Shown: positions 1 to 7,123 of the stretch, piece by piece
Numbering within the stretch: the first letter of the stretch is position 1
Layout of the letters: each line of letters starts with the position of its first letter
From: CAYXVU01 sp964468725
Lineage (GTDB): Bacteria; Acidobacteriota; Blastocatellia; UBA7656
DNA length: 9,886 bases
Reading direction: 5' to 3'
Assembly: GCA_964468725.1 (NCBI GenBank)
Contig: CAYXVU010000225.1
Span: 1 to 9,886, forward strand
Notes under the pieces: generated by a model
Databases searched by the model: none
What the model was told of the DNA's origin: nothing
The model's input: the letters and a program-made list of their open reading frames with translations, nothing else
Translations under genes and position numbers: made by a program

Positions 1-2
1 CT

Positions 3-992
3 GCTGCCAACGTCTTTTTAGGCGCAGCGTCACAAAGTATAACGCAAATTCGCGCTTCCAGAGACACGGTTGTTTTTACCGTACCGGTTGCTACGACACC
101 GGAGGTTCCCAGCGGCGCTACGGCTAAAGTTGATTTTATTGATATCGGTAACCATGGGAATGTTGATTATTCGGTTTCTGCCCGGTCCCAAACGAAAACG
201 CTGAGCGGCGGCGGTCAATCTACAAGCTTCTCGTTTTCGTTGACGACGGATCAAAACAATTCCAATACTGGAACGGTCAGCATGCAACTCAGGCTTACTG
301 TCGCTACGGGCGCGACAATCGTAGCTCCGCAGTCAAGAGACGTTATGGTTGAAGTCCGACCAAATGAGGAAGAAGAGTGCAGTACGGAAGATCGCTTCTT
401 CTGCTTCGGCAATGGCGGATGGTGGGTGGAGTCTAATTGTGAATGCCTATACGACACGCCGATAATCATTGATACAATAGGGGATGGGTATAATCTAACG
501 CCTCCGGGTGGCGGAGTATGGTTCGATCTGACAGGAACAGGCACGTTTTATCTTTTCTCTTGGACTGCCGCACAAGCCGATGATGCTTTCTTAGTGCTTG
601 ACCGAAACCATAATGGTCGAATCGATAACGGCACGGAATTATTCGGTAATGTAACACCGCAACCGCCGTCGGCTTCTCCGAATGGCTTTCTGGCTTTAGC
701 CGAATTCGACAAGGCTGTCAATGGCGGCAATGAAGACAGACGAATTGACGTGAGCGATTCGATTTTCTACGCACTGCGATTGTGGCAAGACAGTAACCAT
801 AACGGGGCATCCGAAACTGAAGAATTAATTTCTCTCACAAGTGTAGGCATCACTGCCATAGACCTGAAATACAAAGAGTCGAGAAAAACGGATATGTTTG
901 GCAACGCCTTCCGTTACCGCGCAAAAGTTTATGATGCCAACGGCGCGCATATTGGCCGCTTCGCTTGGGATGTGTACTTGCGGCGTCAATAA
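3..992 (+). CDS. Secreted EF-hand-like calcium-loop protein, 5' partial
   Basis: The frame is open from base 3 at the window edge to a TAA at 990-992, so the start lies upstream; the visible part is 329 residues. A TTG at 240 could be read as a start, but the 79 codons before it look like continuous beta-strand-rich coding sequence and there is no ribosome binding site, so I treat the gene as truncated by the window. Residues 1-120 resemble an Ig- or CARDB-like beta-sandwich. A Cys-rich stretch (about 126-148) follows, then a DxxGDG turn near 157-162 and two EF-hand-like loops: DRNHNGRIDNGTE at 200-212, followed by LFG, and DSNHNGASETEE at 263-274. The C-terminus has a GNAFRYRAKV segment and ends FAWDVYLRRQ. 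This combination recurs, as far as I recall, in large secreted proteins of Acidobacteriota. Calcium binding and cell-surface location are inferred; the function is unknown. The DNA looks less GC-rich than gatA or the M16 gene. Confidence 0.75.
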   Translation, partial: AANVFLGAASQSITQIRASRDTVVFTVPVATTPEVPSGATAKVDFIDIGNHGNVDYSVSARSQTKTLSGGGQSTSFSFSLTTDQNNSNTGTVSMQLRLTVATGATIVAPQSRDVMVEVRPNEEEECSTEDRFFCFGNGGWWVESNCECLYDTPIIIDTIGDGYNLTPPGGGVWFDLTGTGTFYLFSWTAAQADDAFLVLDRNHNGRIDNGTELFGNVTPQPPSASPNGFLALAEFDKAVNGGNEDRRIDVSDSIFYALRLWQDSNHNGASETEELISLTSVGITAIDLKYKESRKTDMFGNAFRYRAKVYDANGAHIGRFAWDVYLRRQ

Positions 993-1020
993 GAGTATTC
1001 GACCAGATAAAACTCCTCTC

Positions 1021-1050
1021 AGCCGCTCGTGATGATGCACGGGCGGCTTT
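1021..1050 (+). terminator. Probable intrinsic terminator after the calcium-loop gene
   Basis: Arms 1021-1031 and 1038-1048 pair over 11 bases with one G-U wobble around a six-base ATGATG loop, followed by TTTG. It lies 28 bases after the stop codon at 990-992. The T-tract is short, so termination efficiency is uncertain, but stem, loop and position fit. Confidence 0.6.
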
Positions 1051-1139
1051 GTCGCATAGAAACCTCAGTGACCCCGACCGCCAATCTTGTACAAAACTTC
1101 TTATCTTTCTTCATTACCTCAGTCGTTTGCCGCGAACGG

Positions 1140-1168
1140 TTGCCCGCGCCTCGCAGGCTCCCTATAAT
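1140..1168 (+). promoter_or_regulatory. Sigma70-type promoter for gatC
   Basis: A -35 TTGCCC (1140-1145) is separated by 17 bases from a perfect -10 TATAAT (1163-1168). Transcription would start near 1175 and leave a leader of about 29 bases before the gatC ATG at 1204. An AGGAA ribosome binding site lies at 1194-1198, five bases before that ATG. Confidence 0.65.
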
Positions 1169-1203
1169 TTTTGCCTTACTCAGAGGCTTGAATAGGAACC
1201 CGT

Positions 1204-1503
1204 ATGCCGATTACTAAAACACAGGTCGAACAGATTGCGGCGCTCGCTCGTCTGGAATTGACGCCGGAAGAGACCGACGCTTTTACCCGACAACTAGATG
1301 CCATTCTCGGTTACATAGACCAACTCAATCAACTGAATACGGCAGAGGTAGCGCCGATGTCGCACTGTGCGATAACGACCGACGAAGGCGATGCCGCTTA
1401 TCGTGATGATGAAGTCCGACCGAGTCTCGGCCAGCAGCTTGCCACCGCCAATGCGCCCGATCCCGAAGCCGGATTCTTCAAAGTTCCGAAAGTGATTTCG
1501 TAA
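1204..1503 (+). CDS. gatC: Asp-tRNA(Asn)/Glu-tRNA(Gln) amidotransferase subunit C
   Basis: This 99-residue protein is the small subunit of the GatCAB amidotransferase. The enzyme converts mischarged Glu-tRNA(Gln) and/or Asp-tRNA(Asn) to the correct amide form in the cytoplasm; GatC wraps around and stabilises GatA. Family hallmarks are visible: an N-terminal helix with IAALARLEL (about 11-19), the QLDAILGYIDQL helix (30-41), then a V-x-P turn with the PSL segment (73-75), ANAPD (82-86) and the C-terminal FFKVPKVIS. The length is normal for the family. The ATG is supported by AGGAA five bases upstream. gatA follows directly on the same strand in the usual gatCA order. Glutaminyl- or asparaginyl-tRNA synthetase genes and gatB are not in the window, so which amide tRNA is made cannot be decided here. 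Confidence 0.97.
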   Translation: MPITKTQVEQIAALARLELTPEETDAFTRQLDAILGYIDQLNQLNTAEVAPMSHCAITTDEGDAAYRDDEVRPSLGQQLATANAPDPEAGFFKVPKVIS

Positions 1504-1528
1504 CCCCCGATGGAGAGATTTTTGGAGA

Positions 1529-1628
1529 NNNNNNNNNNNNNNNNNNNNNNNNNNNNNNNNNNNNNNNNNNNNNNNNNNNNNNNNNNNNNNNNNNNNNNNN
1601 NNNNNNNNNNNNNNNNNNNNNNNNNNNN
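1529..1628. other. Assembly gap of 100 N inside gatA
   Basis: Exactly 100 N form a placeholder of unknown true length. GatA is usually about 480-490 residues and only its last 174 are seen after the gap, so roughly 900 bases are probably missing. Just before the gap, GGAGA at 1524-1528 looks like a ribosome binding site, which would put the true gatA start a few bases inside the gap. Confidence 0.95.
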
Positions 1629-2153
1629 ACTGCCGAAGCGAGTTCGAATCTGGCGCGCTTTGACGGCGTGCGCTACGGCTTTCGCGCCGGAGAGATTGCG
1701 AGCCTCAAAGAGATGTATAATCGCACCCGCTCACAGGGGTTCGGCGCGGAGGTCAAACGTCGCATTATGCTCGGAACCTATGGGCTGTCGGCGGGCTATT
1801 ACGATGCTTACTACGGCAAAGCGCAACAAGTGCGCGCCTTGATCGCAGAGGATTTTCGCAACGCGTTTGCGCAGTGCGATGTGATAGCGACACCGACCGC
1901 GCCGACGACGGCGTTTCGCCTCGGCGAGAAGGCCGATGATCCGTTGGCAATGTATTTGTCGGACATCTTCACGATCACCCTGAATCTGGCGGGTCTGCCC
2001 GGCATCAGCCTGCCCTGCGGTTTGTCAACGAGCGGCTTACCCATCGGCGTGCAACTCATCGCCAAGCCGTTTGGCGAAGGCCGCTTGTTGAATGCCGCAC
2101 ATCAATTGGAACGAGCGATGGGGTTGGATATGACGCCGCGCGGAGCTGCCTAA
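1629..2153 (+). CDS. gatA: Asp-tRNA(Asn)/Glu-tRNA(Gln) amidotransferase subunit A, C-terminal part
   Basis: GatA is the amidase subunit that releases ammonia from glutamine for tRNA-dependent transamidation, working with GatB and GatC. The 174 visible residues begin inside a family signature, EASSNLARFDGVRYGFRA. They continue with GFGAEVKRRIMLGTYGLSAGYYDAYY, split here as GFGAEVKRRIMLGTY (about 39-53) and GLSAGYYDAYY. Further signatures are CDVIATPTAPTTAF (about 80-93), LAGLPGISLPCG (about 119-130) and GLPIGVQLIAKPFGE (about 135-149). The amidase-signature Ser-Ser-Lys catalytic triad falls in the assembly gap and cannot be checked. The frame after the gap differs from that of the ATG at 1510, which has no Shine-Dalgarno sequence, so I do not use that ATG as the start. 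The gene ends at a TAA 20 bases before the stem of a convergent terminator. It is a normal gene broken only by the assembly, not a pseudogene. Confidence 0.97.
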   Translation, partial: TAEASSNLARFDGVRYGFRAGEIASLKEMYNRTRSQGFGAEVKRRIMLGTYGLSAGYYDAYYGKAQQVRALIAEDFRNAFAQCDVIATPTAPTTAFRLGEKADDPLAMYLSDIFTITLNLAGLPGISLPCGLSTSGLPIGVQLIAKPFGEGRLLNAAHQLERAMGLDMTPRGAA

Positions 2154-2172
2154 CCGGGCGTTTGGCAAGATG

Positions 2173-2216
2173 GGAAGCAAGGCAGCGCCCGTCAAGTTTG
2201 CGTTGCCTTGCTTTCC
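2173..2216. terminator. Strong hairpin between convergent genes, probably bidirectional terminator
   Basis: Arms 2175-2188 and 2200-2213 pair over 14 bases with one G-T wobble around an 11-base loop. Two more G-C pairs are possible past a single-base bulge. It sits between the gatA stop (2153) and the stop of the minus-strand gene (2223). T-tracts on both sides are weak, but stem strength and placement fit a shared terminator. Confidence 0.7.
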
Positions 2217-2222
2217 GGTTTG

Positions 2223-4133
2223 TCACTTCTTGTCGGTCTCTCCGGTTGTCGGGCGTTGTAGCAACTGCTGCAACAGAGGCCGCGATTGTTCGGCGGTTAA
2301 AATCCTGAACTGGTTAAACTGCTTCATGATGCAGAACAGCGTGTTGGTTTGTCCGAGCGGCTGGAAGAAAGAAAGATTGCGATCTTTCTCCGCTATGGGA
2401 GAAGCCGCTTGTCCGACCAATACGGAGGGACAAATGAATGACCCCTCACGCACAGAGCGCGGAACTTCAAGCTGAAACTCCACTCTTCGCGTGCCCCCAG
2501 CCGGAATACTCACAATCGGCGGATTGCTCACTTGGAAAAAGGTGCTGCCGGTGAACCCGCCGGTATTGAACGATTGTACGAGGCTCCATGCCCGCGCATT
2601 CAAGACCGTAGGCAGCCCGTTGTTCACAATCACGCTATAGGTGCAAGTCCCGCCGGTCGCAGGGATGTTCGAACAGGGTTGTATATTGGTGAAGCGAACC
2701 GGCAGTGGAGGAACTCGCACATTCCCCACGTCTTTGTGTTCGTTCTCGGCAACCGTGAAGCTTTCGGTTCTGGCTTCTTGATAGAAAGAGGCTGAGGCTT
2801 GGATGACGAATTGGCCAGCCGGGAGCGGATTACCGGAGAAGTCCCGATCAAAGGTAAACCTTCCCACCCCATCCGGGAATTGAAACCCAACTGTTTGAAA
2901 ACAGCCGAATGTCTCACACCGTAGGAGTCGGACAAAGGCGAAGGTCGGAGAACCTCCCGACAGACCTTGTCCGGTGGTTGCATCAATCAGTCGCCCTCTG
3001 ATCGAACCGGCAAGTGGCACAGGCGTCAGAGCCAGATCGCCGAAGTCACGACTTTCTCCTACTCCCAAAGTAAAGAGTTCGGTCTGCACGGGGTTATGCA
3101 GACTAGCTGAGACTATGACTTGATAGGTTCCGGTTACCAGAGGGGAACCGAGCGTGCTTTCATCAAGGAGAAAGCGGCCCTGCTCATCAGCGGAGAGCGA
3201 ACCAATAAATTCGAAACACTGCCCGTTACTACAGCGCCGTAATTCGATACGGGTAAAGGGCGGCAGCGTGCCAGGCAACGGTTCTCCGGTTCCGGCTTTC
3301 ACTACGCGCCCGCGAATCGCCCCGGCAAGCGGAACCCGTGTGAGCGCGAACGGGCCGAGATCGAACAATTGCGCGGCGGCGACATTGAAAACCGGCGTCT
3401 CTCCCGGTTGATAAAATTGCGCTGCGAAAAAGACCTTATAAGCTCCTGCTCGCAATGGTTTGTCGGAGAAATCCGTGTCAAATTTGTATTGTCCCGCCAG
3501 GTCTGGCGATTGAAAGGCAATCGTTTCTAAGCATTGACCATTGGTGCAGCGGCGCAGTTCTGCGCGCGCGAAGGGGAAAGAGAATCCGGTCAACGGATTG
3601 CCGGTGACCGAATCCACCAATCTGCCAATGATGGAGCGGATAGCCACATTATCCGAAATCGTCAGCCGATAACTCCCGATACTGCCGCCTTGAAAGTCCG
3701 GGTCGCAACAGCCAGTGACCGCGACGATGAAGATGCCGTCGGCAGGAACGGTAAATTCAAGGCGCGCATTGCGCCCTTCGCCGCTGTCATCATCGGTCGC
3801 CAACAGCACACAGGAGGAATTGAAGAGTCCCAAAAACGGGTCGGGCAGCGATCCTCCGAAGAATGCCCCTTCTAAGTCAATCGTCAACGGCGTGTTCGGG
3901 GGTACGGTAAAGCGGTAGAAATCAATATCCGGACTTCCCGGAGTTGAATCCAAATTACCAAAGGTGGAAGATGGGAGCGTCACAGCTCCAATGTTGGTTG
4001 CCGTTTGGCACGTGTTATTGGGTTCTTGATCCGATCCTTGCCCTTGTACACAGGGCGCAGAAAGCAAGATCATCACAACGAACAGACACCCAAGTAGTAG
4101 CCGATTTCGGCTACACCGACCCTTTGAAGTCAT
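2223..4133 (-). CDS. Exported PPC-domain protein with three carboxypeptidase-regulatory-like repeats
   Basis: The start is the ATG at 4133, with AAGGAG seven bases upstream; an in-frame TTG at 4172 would add 13 residues but has no such site. The product is 636 residues. Residues 1-31 form a signal peptide (Arg/Lys-rich start, hydrophobic core about 11-27, likely cleavage after VQG). Residues 33-160 resemble the bacterial pre-peptidase C-terminal (PPC) domain: EPNNTCQTATNIG, DFYRFTVP, the acidic TDDDSGEG turn and SYRLTIS. Residues 167-473 are three tandem 105-residue repeats in the style of carboxypeptidase-regulatory (CarboxypepD_reg-like) beta-sandwiches. Residues 475-600 look like one more beta-sandwich, and the tail is hydrophilic. 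No protease or other catalytic motif is visible, so an adhesive, structural or binding role at the cell surface is the most I can infer. It is transcribed alone, convergent to gatA, from the promoter at 4273-4302. Confidence 0.85.
   Translation of the reverse strand: MTSKGRCSRNRLLLGCLFVVMILLSAPCVQGQGSDQEPNNTCQTATNIGAVTLPSSTFGNLDSTPGSPDIDFYRFTVPPNTPLTIDLEGAFFGGSLPDPFLGLFNSSCVLLATDDDSGEGRNARLEFTVPADGIFIVAVTGCCDPDFQGGSIGSYRLTISDNVAIRSIIGRLVDSVTGNPLTGFSFPFARAELRRCTNGQCLETIAFQSPDLAGQYKFDTDFSDKPLRAGAYKVFFAAQFYQPGETPVFNVAAAQLFDLGPFALTRVPLAGAIRGRVVKAGTGEPLPGTLPPFTRIELRRCSNGQCFEFIGSLSADEQGRFLLDESTLGSPLVTGTYQVIVSASLHNPVQTELFTLGVGESRDFGDLALTPVPLAGSIRGRLIDATTGQGLSGGSPTFAFVRLLRCETFGCFQTVGFQFPDGVGRFTFDRDFSGNPLPAGQFVIQASASFYQEARTESFTVAENEHKDVGNVRVPPLPVRFTNIQPCSNIPATGGTCTYSVIVNNGLPTVLNARAWSLVQSFNTGGFTGSTFFQVSNPPIVSIPAGGTRRVEFQLEVPRSVREGSFICPSVLVGQAASPIAEKDRNLSFFQPLGQTNTLFCIMKQFNQFRILTAEQSRPLLQQLLQRPTTGETDKK
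2715..3635 (-). repeat. Three tandem 105-codon repeats within the PPC-domain gene
   Basis: The repeats cover residues 167-271, 272-376 and 377-473 (bases 3321-3635, 3006-3320 and 2715-3005). They align without a single gap. Shared columns include GR at the start of the domain, TG about nine residues later, L-RC-x4-C (Cys196/201, Cys301/306, Cys406/411, each exactly 105 apart), G-[QR]-[FY] and PL-x-[AT]-G. The first two junctions share VPLAG. The DNA has diverged much more than the protein pattern, so the duplication is old. Confidence 0.85.
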
Positions 4134-4187
4134 AATTGTACTCCTTCGATTTGACTGACAAACTGGGCACAATCATTCTGCAATGGA

Positions 4188-4212
4188 TGAGAGAGTCACG
4201 GGTTATCTCTCA
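4188..4212 (-). promoter_or_regulatory. Hairpin in the 5' leader of the PPC-domain gene
   Basis: Seven-base arms TGAGAGA/TCTCTCA (4206-4212 and 4188-4194) enclose 11 bases. They lie inside the roughly 130-base leader predicted from the promoter at 4273-4302 and about 55 bases before the ATG. It could affect transcript stability or translation; this rests on base pairing alone. Confidence 0.3.
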
Positions 4213-4272
4213 CAGCGCTCGGTATGTTTCGCACATGGCCTTCGTTACAGACTGGCTAGATTGAACGCAGCA

Positions 4273-4302
4273 AATATATGGGGTTCCATATTCGGCTGTC
4301 AA
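4273..4302 (-). promoter_or_regulatory. Sigma70-type promoter for the PPC-domain gene, with internal palindrome
   Basis: On the minus strand a perfect -35 TTGACA (4297-4302) is followed after 18 bases by -10 TATATT (4273-4278). The spacer contains an inverted repeat, ATATGG (4276-4281) and CCATAT (4286-4291), four bases apart and touching the -10 box. That position suits a repressor or activator operator, though six-base arms are short enough to arise by chance. Confidence 0.65.
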
Positions 4303-4599
4303 CGAAAATAAACTGACCTATCTCGGGGTATTGCCACCAATCTCGCAAAGCCTGCTTCATTGGTTAAGAGCCCTAGCTGTTTTGAAAACCAATCCGCCCA
4401 TTGCTAACGATATGAACAGCGCTAGAGATTCGCATGCCGAATAAATGGTTGCTTTCTGCGATGTATTCGCAAGCAAAAGGTTGTGCGGATCGGGGCTATA
4501 GGGTGATCTGGCGGTTTGGCAGTGGCGCGATTAGACGGCAGAAATTTTTCGTGTAAGATGTTGGCGGTTTGTGTATCAAACGATGTCCGGGTAAAGAAA

Positions 4600-5943
4600 A
4601 TGACAAGAGAGAAGCAATCAGCTCTGCCCCAAGTGGTCATCATCGGCGGCGGATTCGGTGGACTCAATGCCGCGCGGGCGCTGCGCCGCGCCGCCGTGCA
4701 GATTACCTTAATTGATCGCACCAATCATCACCTCTTTCAGCCCTTGCTCTATCAAGTGGCGATGGCGGGGCTGTCACCGGCTGACATCGCCGCGCCCATT
4801 CGTTCGATTTTACATAAGCAGAAGAACGTCACCGTCTTATTGGATGAAGTCACCCGCGTTGATCTGGCGGCGCGCACTCTGACCTTGCGCGCCGATTCGC
4901 TGAGCTATGACTATTTGATTCTGGCGACCGGCGGACGCACCAGTTATTTCGGGCATGATGAGTGGGAGACAGTCGCGCCGGGTTTGAAGGATTTGGACGA
5001 CGCGGTGGAGATTCGTCGCCGCGTGTTGATGGCCTTCGAGCAAGCAGAGAAGGAGGGTGATGCAGAGCGTCGCCGCGAATTGTTGACCTTCATCGTTGTG
5101 GGCGGCGGCCCGACCGGCGTCGAGTTGGCGGGTGCGATTGCCGAACTGGCGCGTTTTGCTCTGTCGCGTGACTTTCGCAACATTCACCCGCAAGCCGCAG
5201 AGATCATCCTTCTCGAAGGTGGGGCGCGCATCTTGCCGAGCTTCAGCGAAGCTTTATCGGAGAGCGCCACACGACAACTGAAGGAACTCGGCGTCACCGT
5301 GCGCCTCAACGCGCAGGCGACCAACATTGACGAGCACGGTGTCTATTTGGGCAACGAAGTGATCAACTCCGCAACCGTCATTTGGGGAGCGGGCGTGCGC
5401 GCAACCTCGTTGACCGCAACTCTTGGCGTCCCATTGGATCGCGCCGGACGGGTGATCGTCGAAGCCGATCTGACGTTGCCGAATTATCCGAACGTATTTG
5501 CGCTCGGCGATATGACCAGCTTCACCCATCAAGGCGGCAAACCGCTGCCCGGCGTCAGCCCTGTCGCCATACAGATGGGGCAACACGCGGCGCGCAATAT
5601 TGAAAAGGCGCTGGCAGGCAAGCCCTACGAAAAATTCGTCTACGTTGACAAGGGCAGCATGGCGACCATCGGACGTTCGGCAGCCATCGCCGAAATCGGC
5701 AAGCTGCGCTTGAGCGGGTTTATGGCCTGGATGGCTTGGTTGTTGGTACACATCTTTTTTCTGATCGGGTTTCGCAATCGCTTCGTCGTCCTCTTCAACT
5801 GGGCCTGGTCGTATTTTACCTACGAACGCGGCGCGCGCCTGATTACGGGAAGAAGATTGAGCCTGCTAGCGCGGCGCGCTGCCCCGCCCGGCAGTGACGC
5901 GCCGAGCGGCCAAACGACTGATAGCGGGTTTCTGGCGAAGTGA
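4600..5943 (+). CDS. ndh: Type II NADH:quinone oxidoreductase (NDH-2)
   Basis: This 447-residue single-subunit FAD enzyme oxidises NADH and reduces membrane quinone without pumping protons. The first Rossmann fold has VVIIGGGFGG (12-21) with acidic Asp39 ending the second strand. The ATG motif YLILATGG is at 105-112. The second Rossmann fold, for NADH, is VVGGGPTGVELAGA (166-179) with Glu206 in IILLEGG. The FAD-closing NVFALGDM is at 298-305. PVAIQMGQHAARN (321-333) corresponds to the quinone-site AQxxxQ region of NDH-2. The C-terminus carries a hydrophobic and aromatic stretch (about 373-408) that should hold the enzyme on the inner membrane. I chose the ATG at 4600 because the fold begins at once after it. 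In-frame starts at 4558 (ATG) and 4516 (TTG) would add 14 or 28 residues without family character. The ribosome site is weak (AAAG). Other pyridine-nucleotide disulfide oxidoreductases are excluded by the lack of a redox CxxxxC and by the C-terminal anchor. Confidence 0.92.
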   Translation: MTREKQSALPQVVIIGGGFGGLNAARALRRAAVQITLIDRTNHHLFQPLLYQVAMAGLSPADIAAPIRSILHKQKNVTVLLDEVTRVDLAARTLTLRADSLSYDYLILATGGRTSYFGHDEWETVAPGLKDLDDAVEIRRRVLMAFEQAEKEGDAERRRELLTFIVVGGGPTGVELAGAIAELARFALSRDFRNIHPQAAEIILLEGGARILPSFSEALSESATRQLKELGVTVRLNAQATNIDEHGVYLGNEVINSATVIWGAGVRATSLTATLGVPLDRAGRVIVEADLTLPNYPNVFALGDMTSFTHQGGKPLPGVSPVAIQMGQHAARNIEKALAGKPYEKFVYVDKGSMATIGRSAAIAEIGKLRLSGFMAWMAWLLVHIFFLIGFRNRFVVLFNWAWSYFTYERGARLITGRRLSLLARRAAPPGSDAPSGQTTDSGFLAK

Positions 5944-5996
5944 AGCGTCGAACCAAACGAGCGCCACAATCGAAAGGTATATGGGTAGATTGGATA

Positions 5997-7010
5997 ATGG
6001 ATAAGCCGATTCATAAGACCACCACAGACCTATTGCTGAAGGCGCAAGCCTCGCCATCTGCCGACCCGGCCTTCAGCAGTACTGATTTGATGTTGCTCAC
6101 CATGACGGCCATTTGGGGGTCGAACTTCGTCGCCATCAAATACTCGCTCGAAGATTTGCTGCCGCTCAGTTTCAACGGGTTGCGCTTTGCCATCGCTTCG
6201 CTGACTTTGTCGTTGGTGTTGCGGATTTCGGGAAAAGATTGGAAGGTGCAGCCGGGCGACGGGTGGAAACTCTTCGGCTTCGGCCTGCTTGCCAACGCCA
6301 TTTATCAATCTCTCTTCATCATCGGCATCGCCCACACGCGCACCGGCAACGCCGCGCTGATCGTTTCGACAACGCCGTTTTTCACCGCCGTCATCGGTCG
6401 CTTGCGCCGACAAGAGTACTTCACCCCGCGCGCCGCCGTCGGTCTAGTACTGGCCTTTGCGGGCGTCGTGCTCATCATTCTGAATGGCAGTAAAGAGGTC
6501 GCCTTCGGGCAGACAATTTTCGGCGATTTGCTGTTGCTCTGCGCGACCCTGTGTTGGACGCTCTACACAGTAGGCGCGAAAAACCTTGTGCATACCTATG
6601 GCTCGTTGAAGGCAACGACCTTGATGATGCTGATGGCGACGCCGGTGTTTTTGTTGGTGTGCGCGCCCTCTTTCTTGCGGCAGGATTGGATTGGAGTGCG
6701 AACTGTGGCATGGGGCGGAGTGGCCTTTAGTGCCTTTTTAGCTATCGCGCTCTCCCACGCATTGTGGAACCATGGGGTGAAAAAGATCGGCTCGACGCGG
6801 ACGGCGATCTATTCAAATATTACGCCGGTCATCGCTTTGTTCGCTGCTTGGCTGGTGTTGGGCGAGAAACCGACGCGCGGCCAAATCGGCGGCGCAGCCG
6901 TAATCTTTATCGGCCTGTACTTTGTGCGCAGCGGCATGATCGCGGTCGCACCCGCTGCGCTGGCCGCAGAAGAGTTGGACGAAGCCAGCCTCGAAGCCTG
7001 TAAGAATTGA
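5997..7010 (+). CDS. EamA/DMT-superfamily transporter (drug/metabolite exporter type)
   Basis: This 337-residue inner-membrane protein has about ten hydrophobic helices arranged as two EamA repeats. The first repeat starts with AIWGSNFVAIKYSLEDLLPLS in two parts: AIWGSNFVAIK (about 38-48) and the following PLSFNGLRFAIASL. It also has the typical HTRTGNAALIVSTTPFFTAV segment and an LAFAGVVLIILNG helix ending it. The second repeat begins at GDLLLLCATLCWTLYTV and closes with GEKPTRGQIGGAAVIFIGLYFV. The substrate cannot be told from sequence; relatives export amino acids, metabolites or drugs. The start is ambiguous. ATG at 5997 gives a normal N-terminus, whereas GTG at 5940 overlaps the ndh stop as GTGA and would add 19 basic residues with little family character. 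It is probably co-transcribed with ndh, 53 bases upstream, and ends before the hairpin at 7044. Confidence 0.9.
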   Translation: MDKPIHKTTTDLLLKAQASPSADPAFSSTDLMLLTMTAIWGSNFVAIKYSLEDLLPLSFNGLRFAIASLTLSLVLRISGKDWKVQPGDGWKLFGFGLLANAIYQSLFIIGIAHTRTGNAALIVSTTPFFTAVIGRLRRQEYFTPRAAVGLVLAFAGVVLIILNGSKEVAFGQTIFGDLLLLCATLCWTLYTVGAKNLVHTYGSLKATTLMMLMATPVFLLVCAPSFLRQDWIGVRTVAWGGVAFSAFLAIALSHALWNHGVKKIGSTRTAIYSNITPVIALFAAWLVLGEKPTRGQIGGAAVIFIGLYFVRSGMIAVAPAALAAEELDEASLEACKN

Positions 7011-7043
7011 GCCGTCAAAAAGGCAACTGCGAAGCATCCGAAG

Positions 7044-7087
7044 GAGCGAGAATCCGCATCGCTAATTCGAGAGGATTCGCGCTCTTT
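7044..7087 (+). terminator. Hairpin between convergent eamA-type and M16 genes
   Basis: Arms 7044-7055 and 7073-7084 pair over 12 bases with one mismatch around a 17-base loop, followed by TTT. It is 33 bases after the transporter stop and 37 bases from the stop of the minus-strand M16 gene. It could serve either gene, and the T-tract is better on the plus strand. The rest of the 113-base spacer shows nothing else. Confidence 0.5.
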
Positions 7088-7123
7088 CGCGCCCTTCGTA
7101 GCCCTCCGCCTCGGCCGTTCTGC

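Larger units (their letters stand above)
4134..4599. other. Divergent intergenic region, no gene seen
   Basis: This 466-base spacer lies between the divergent starts at 4133 (minus) and 4600 (plus). It holds the minus-strand promoter at 4273-4302 and several short inverted repeats: 4188-4194/4206-4212 in the leader of the minus gene, 4359-4365/4387-4393 (ATTGGTT/AACCAAT), and 4449-4476 (10 pairs with a three-base bulge). No convincing plus-strand promoter was found; the best candidate is a weak TTAGAC-17-TAAGAT at 4531-4559. ORFs overlapping this stretch do not look like protein. Confidence 0.6.

Noticed and set aside
1510..1528. ATG at 1510 as the gatA start
   Set aside because: It has no Shine-Dalgarno sequence, is in a different frame from the gatA remainder, and is followed by a better ribosome-site candidate at 1524-1528. 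It cannot be fully excluded because the gap length is unknown.
4049..4060. Lipoprotein signal in the PPC protein (LSAPC)
   Set aside because: Pro before Cys does not fit the lipobox; cleavage by signal peptidase I after VQG fits better.
4449..4476. Hairpin upstream of ndh as a riboswitch or small RNA
   Set aside because: Ten pairs with a bulge and no associated promoter or T-tract; no known riboswitch core is visible.
4422..4724. 100-codon minus-strand frame covering the divergent spacer
   Set aside because: It overlaps the FAD-binding start of ndh on the opposite strand, and the product has no domain character.
5254..5751. Minus-strand open frame of 165 codons inside ndh
   Set aside because: It is antisense to well-conserved FAD/NADH motifs of NDH-2, and the product is His/Arg-rich and unstructured, typical of a shadow frame.
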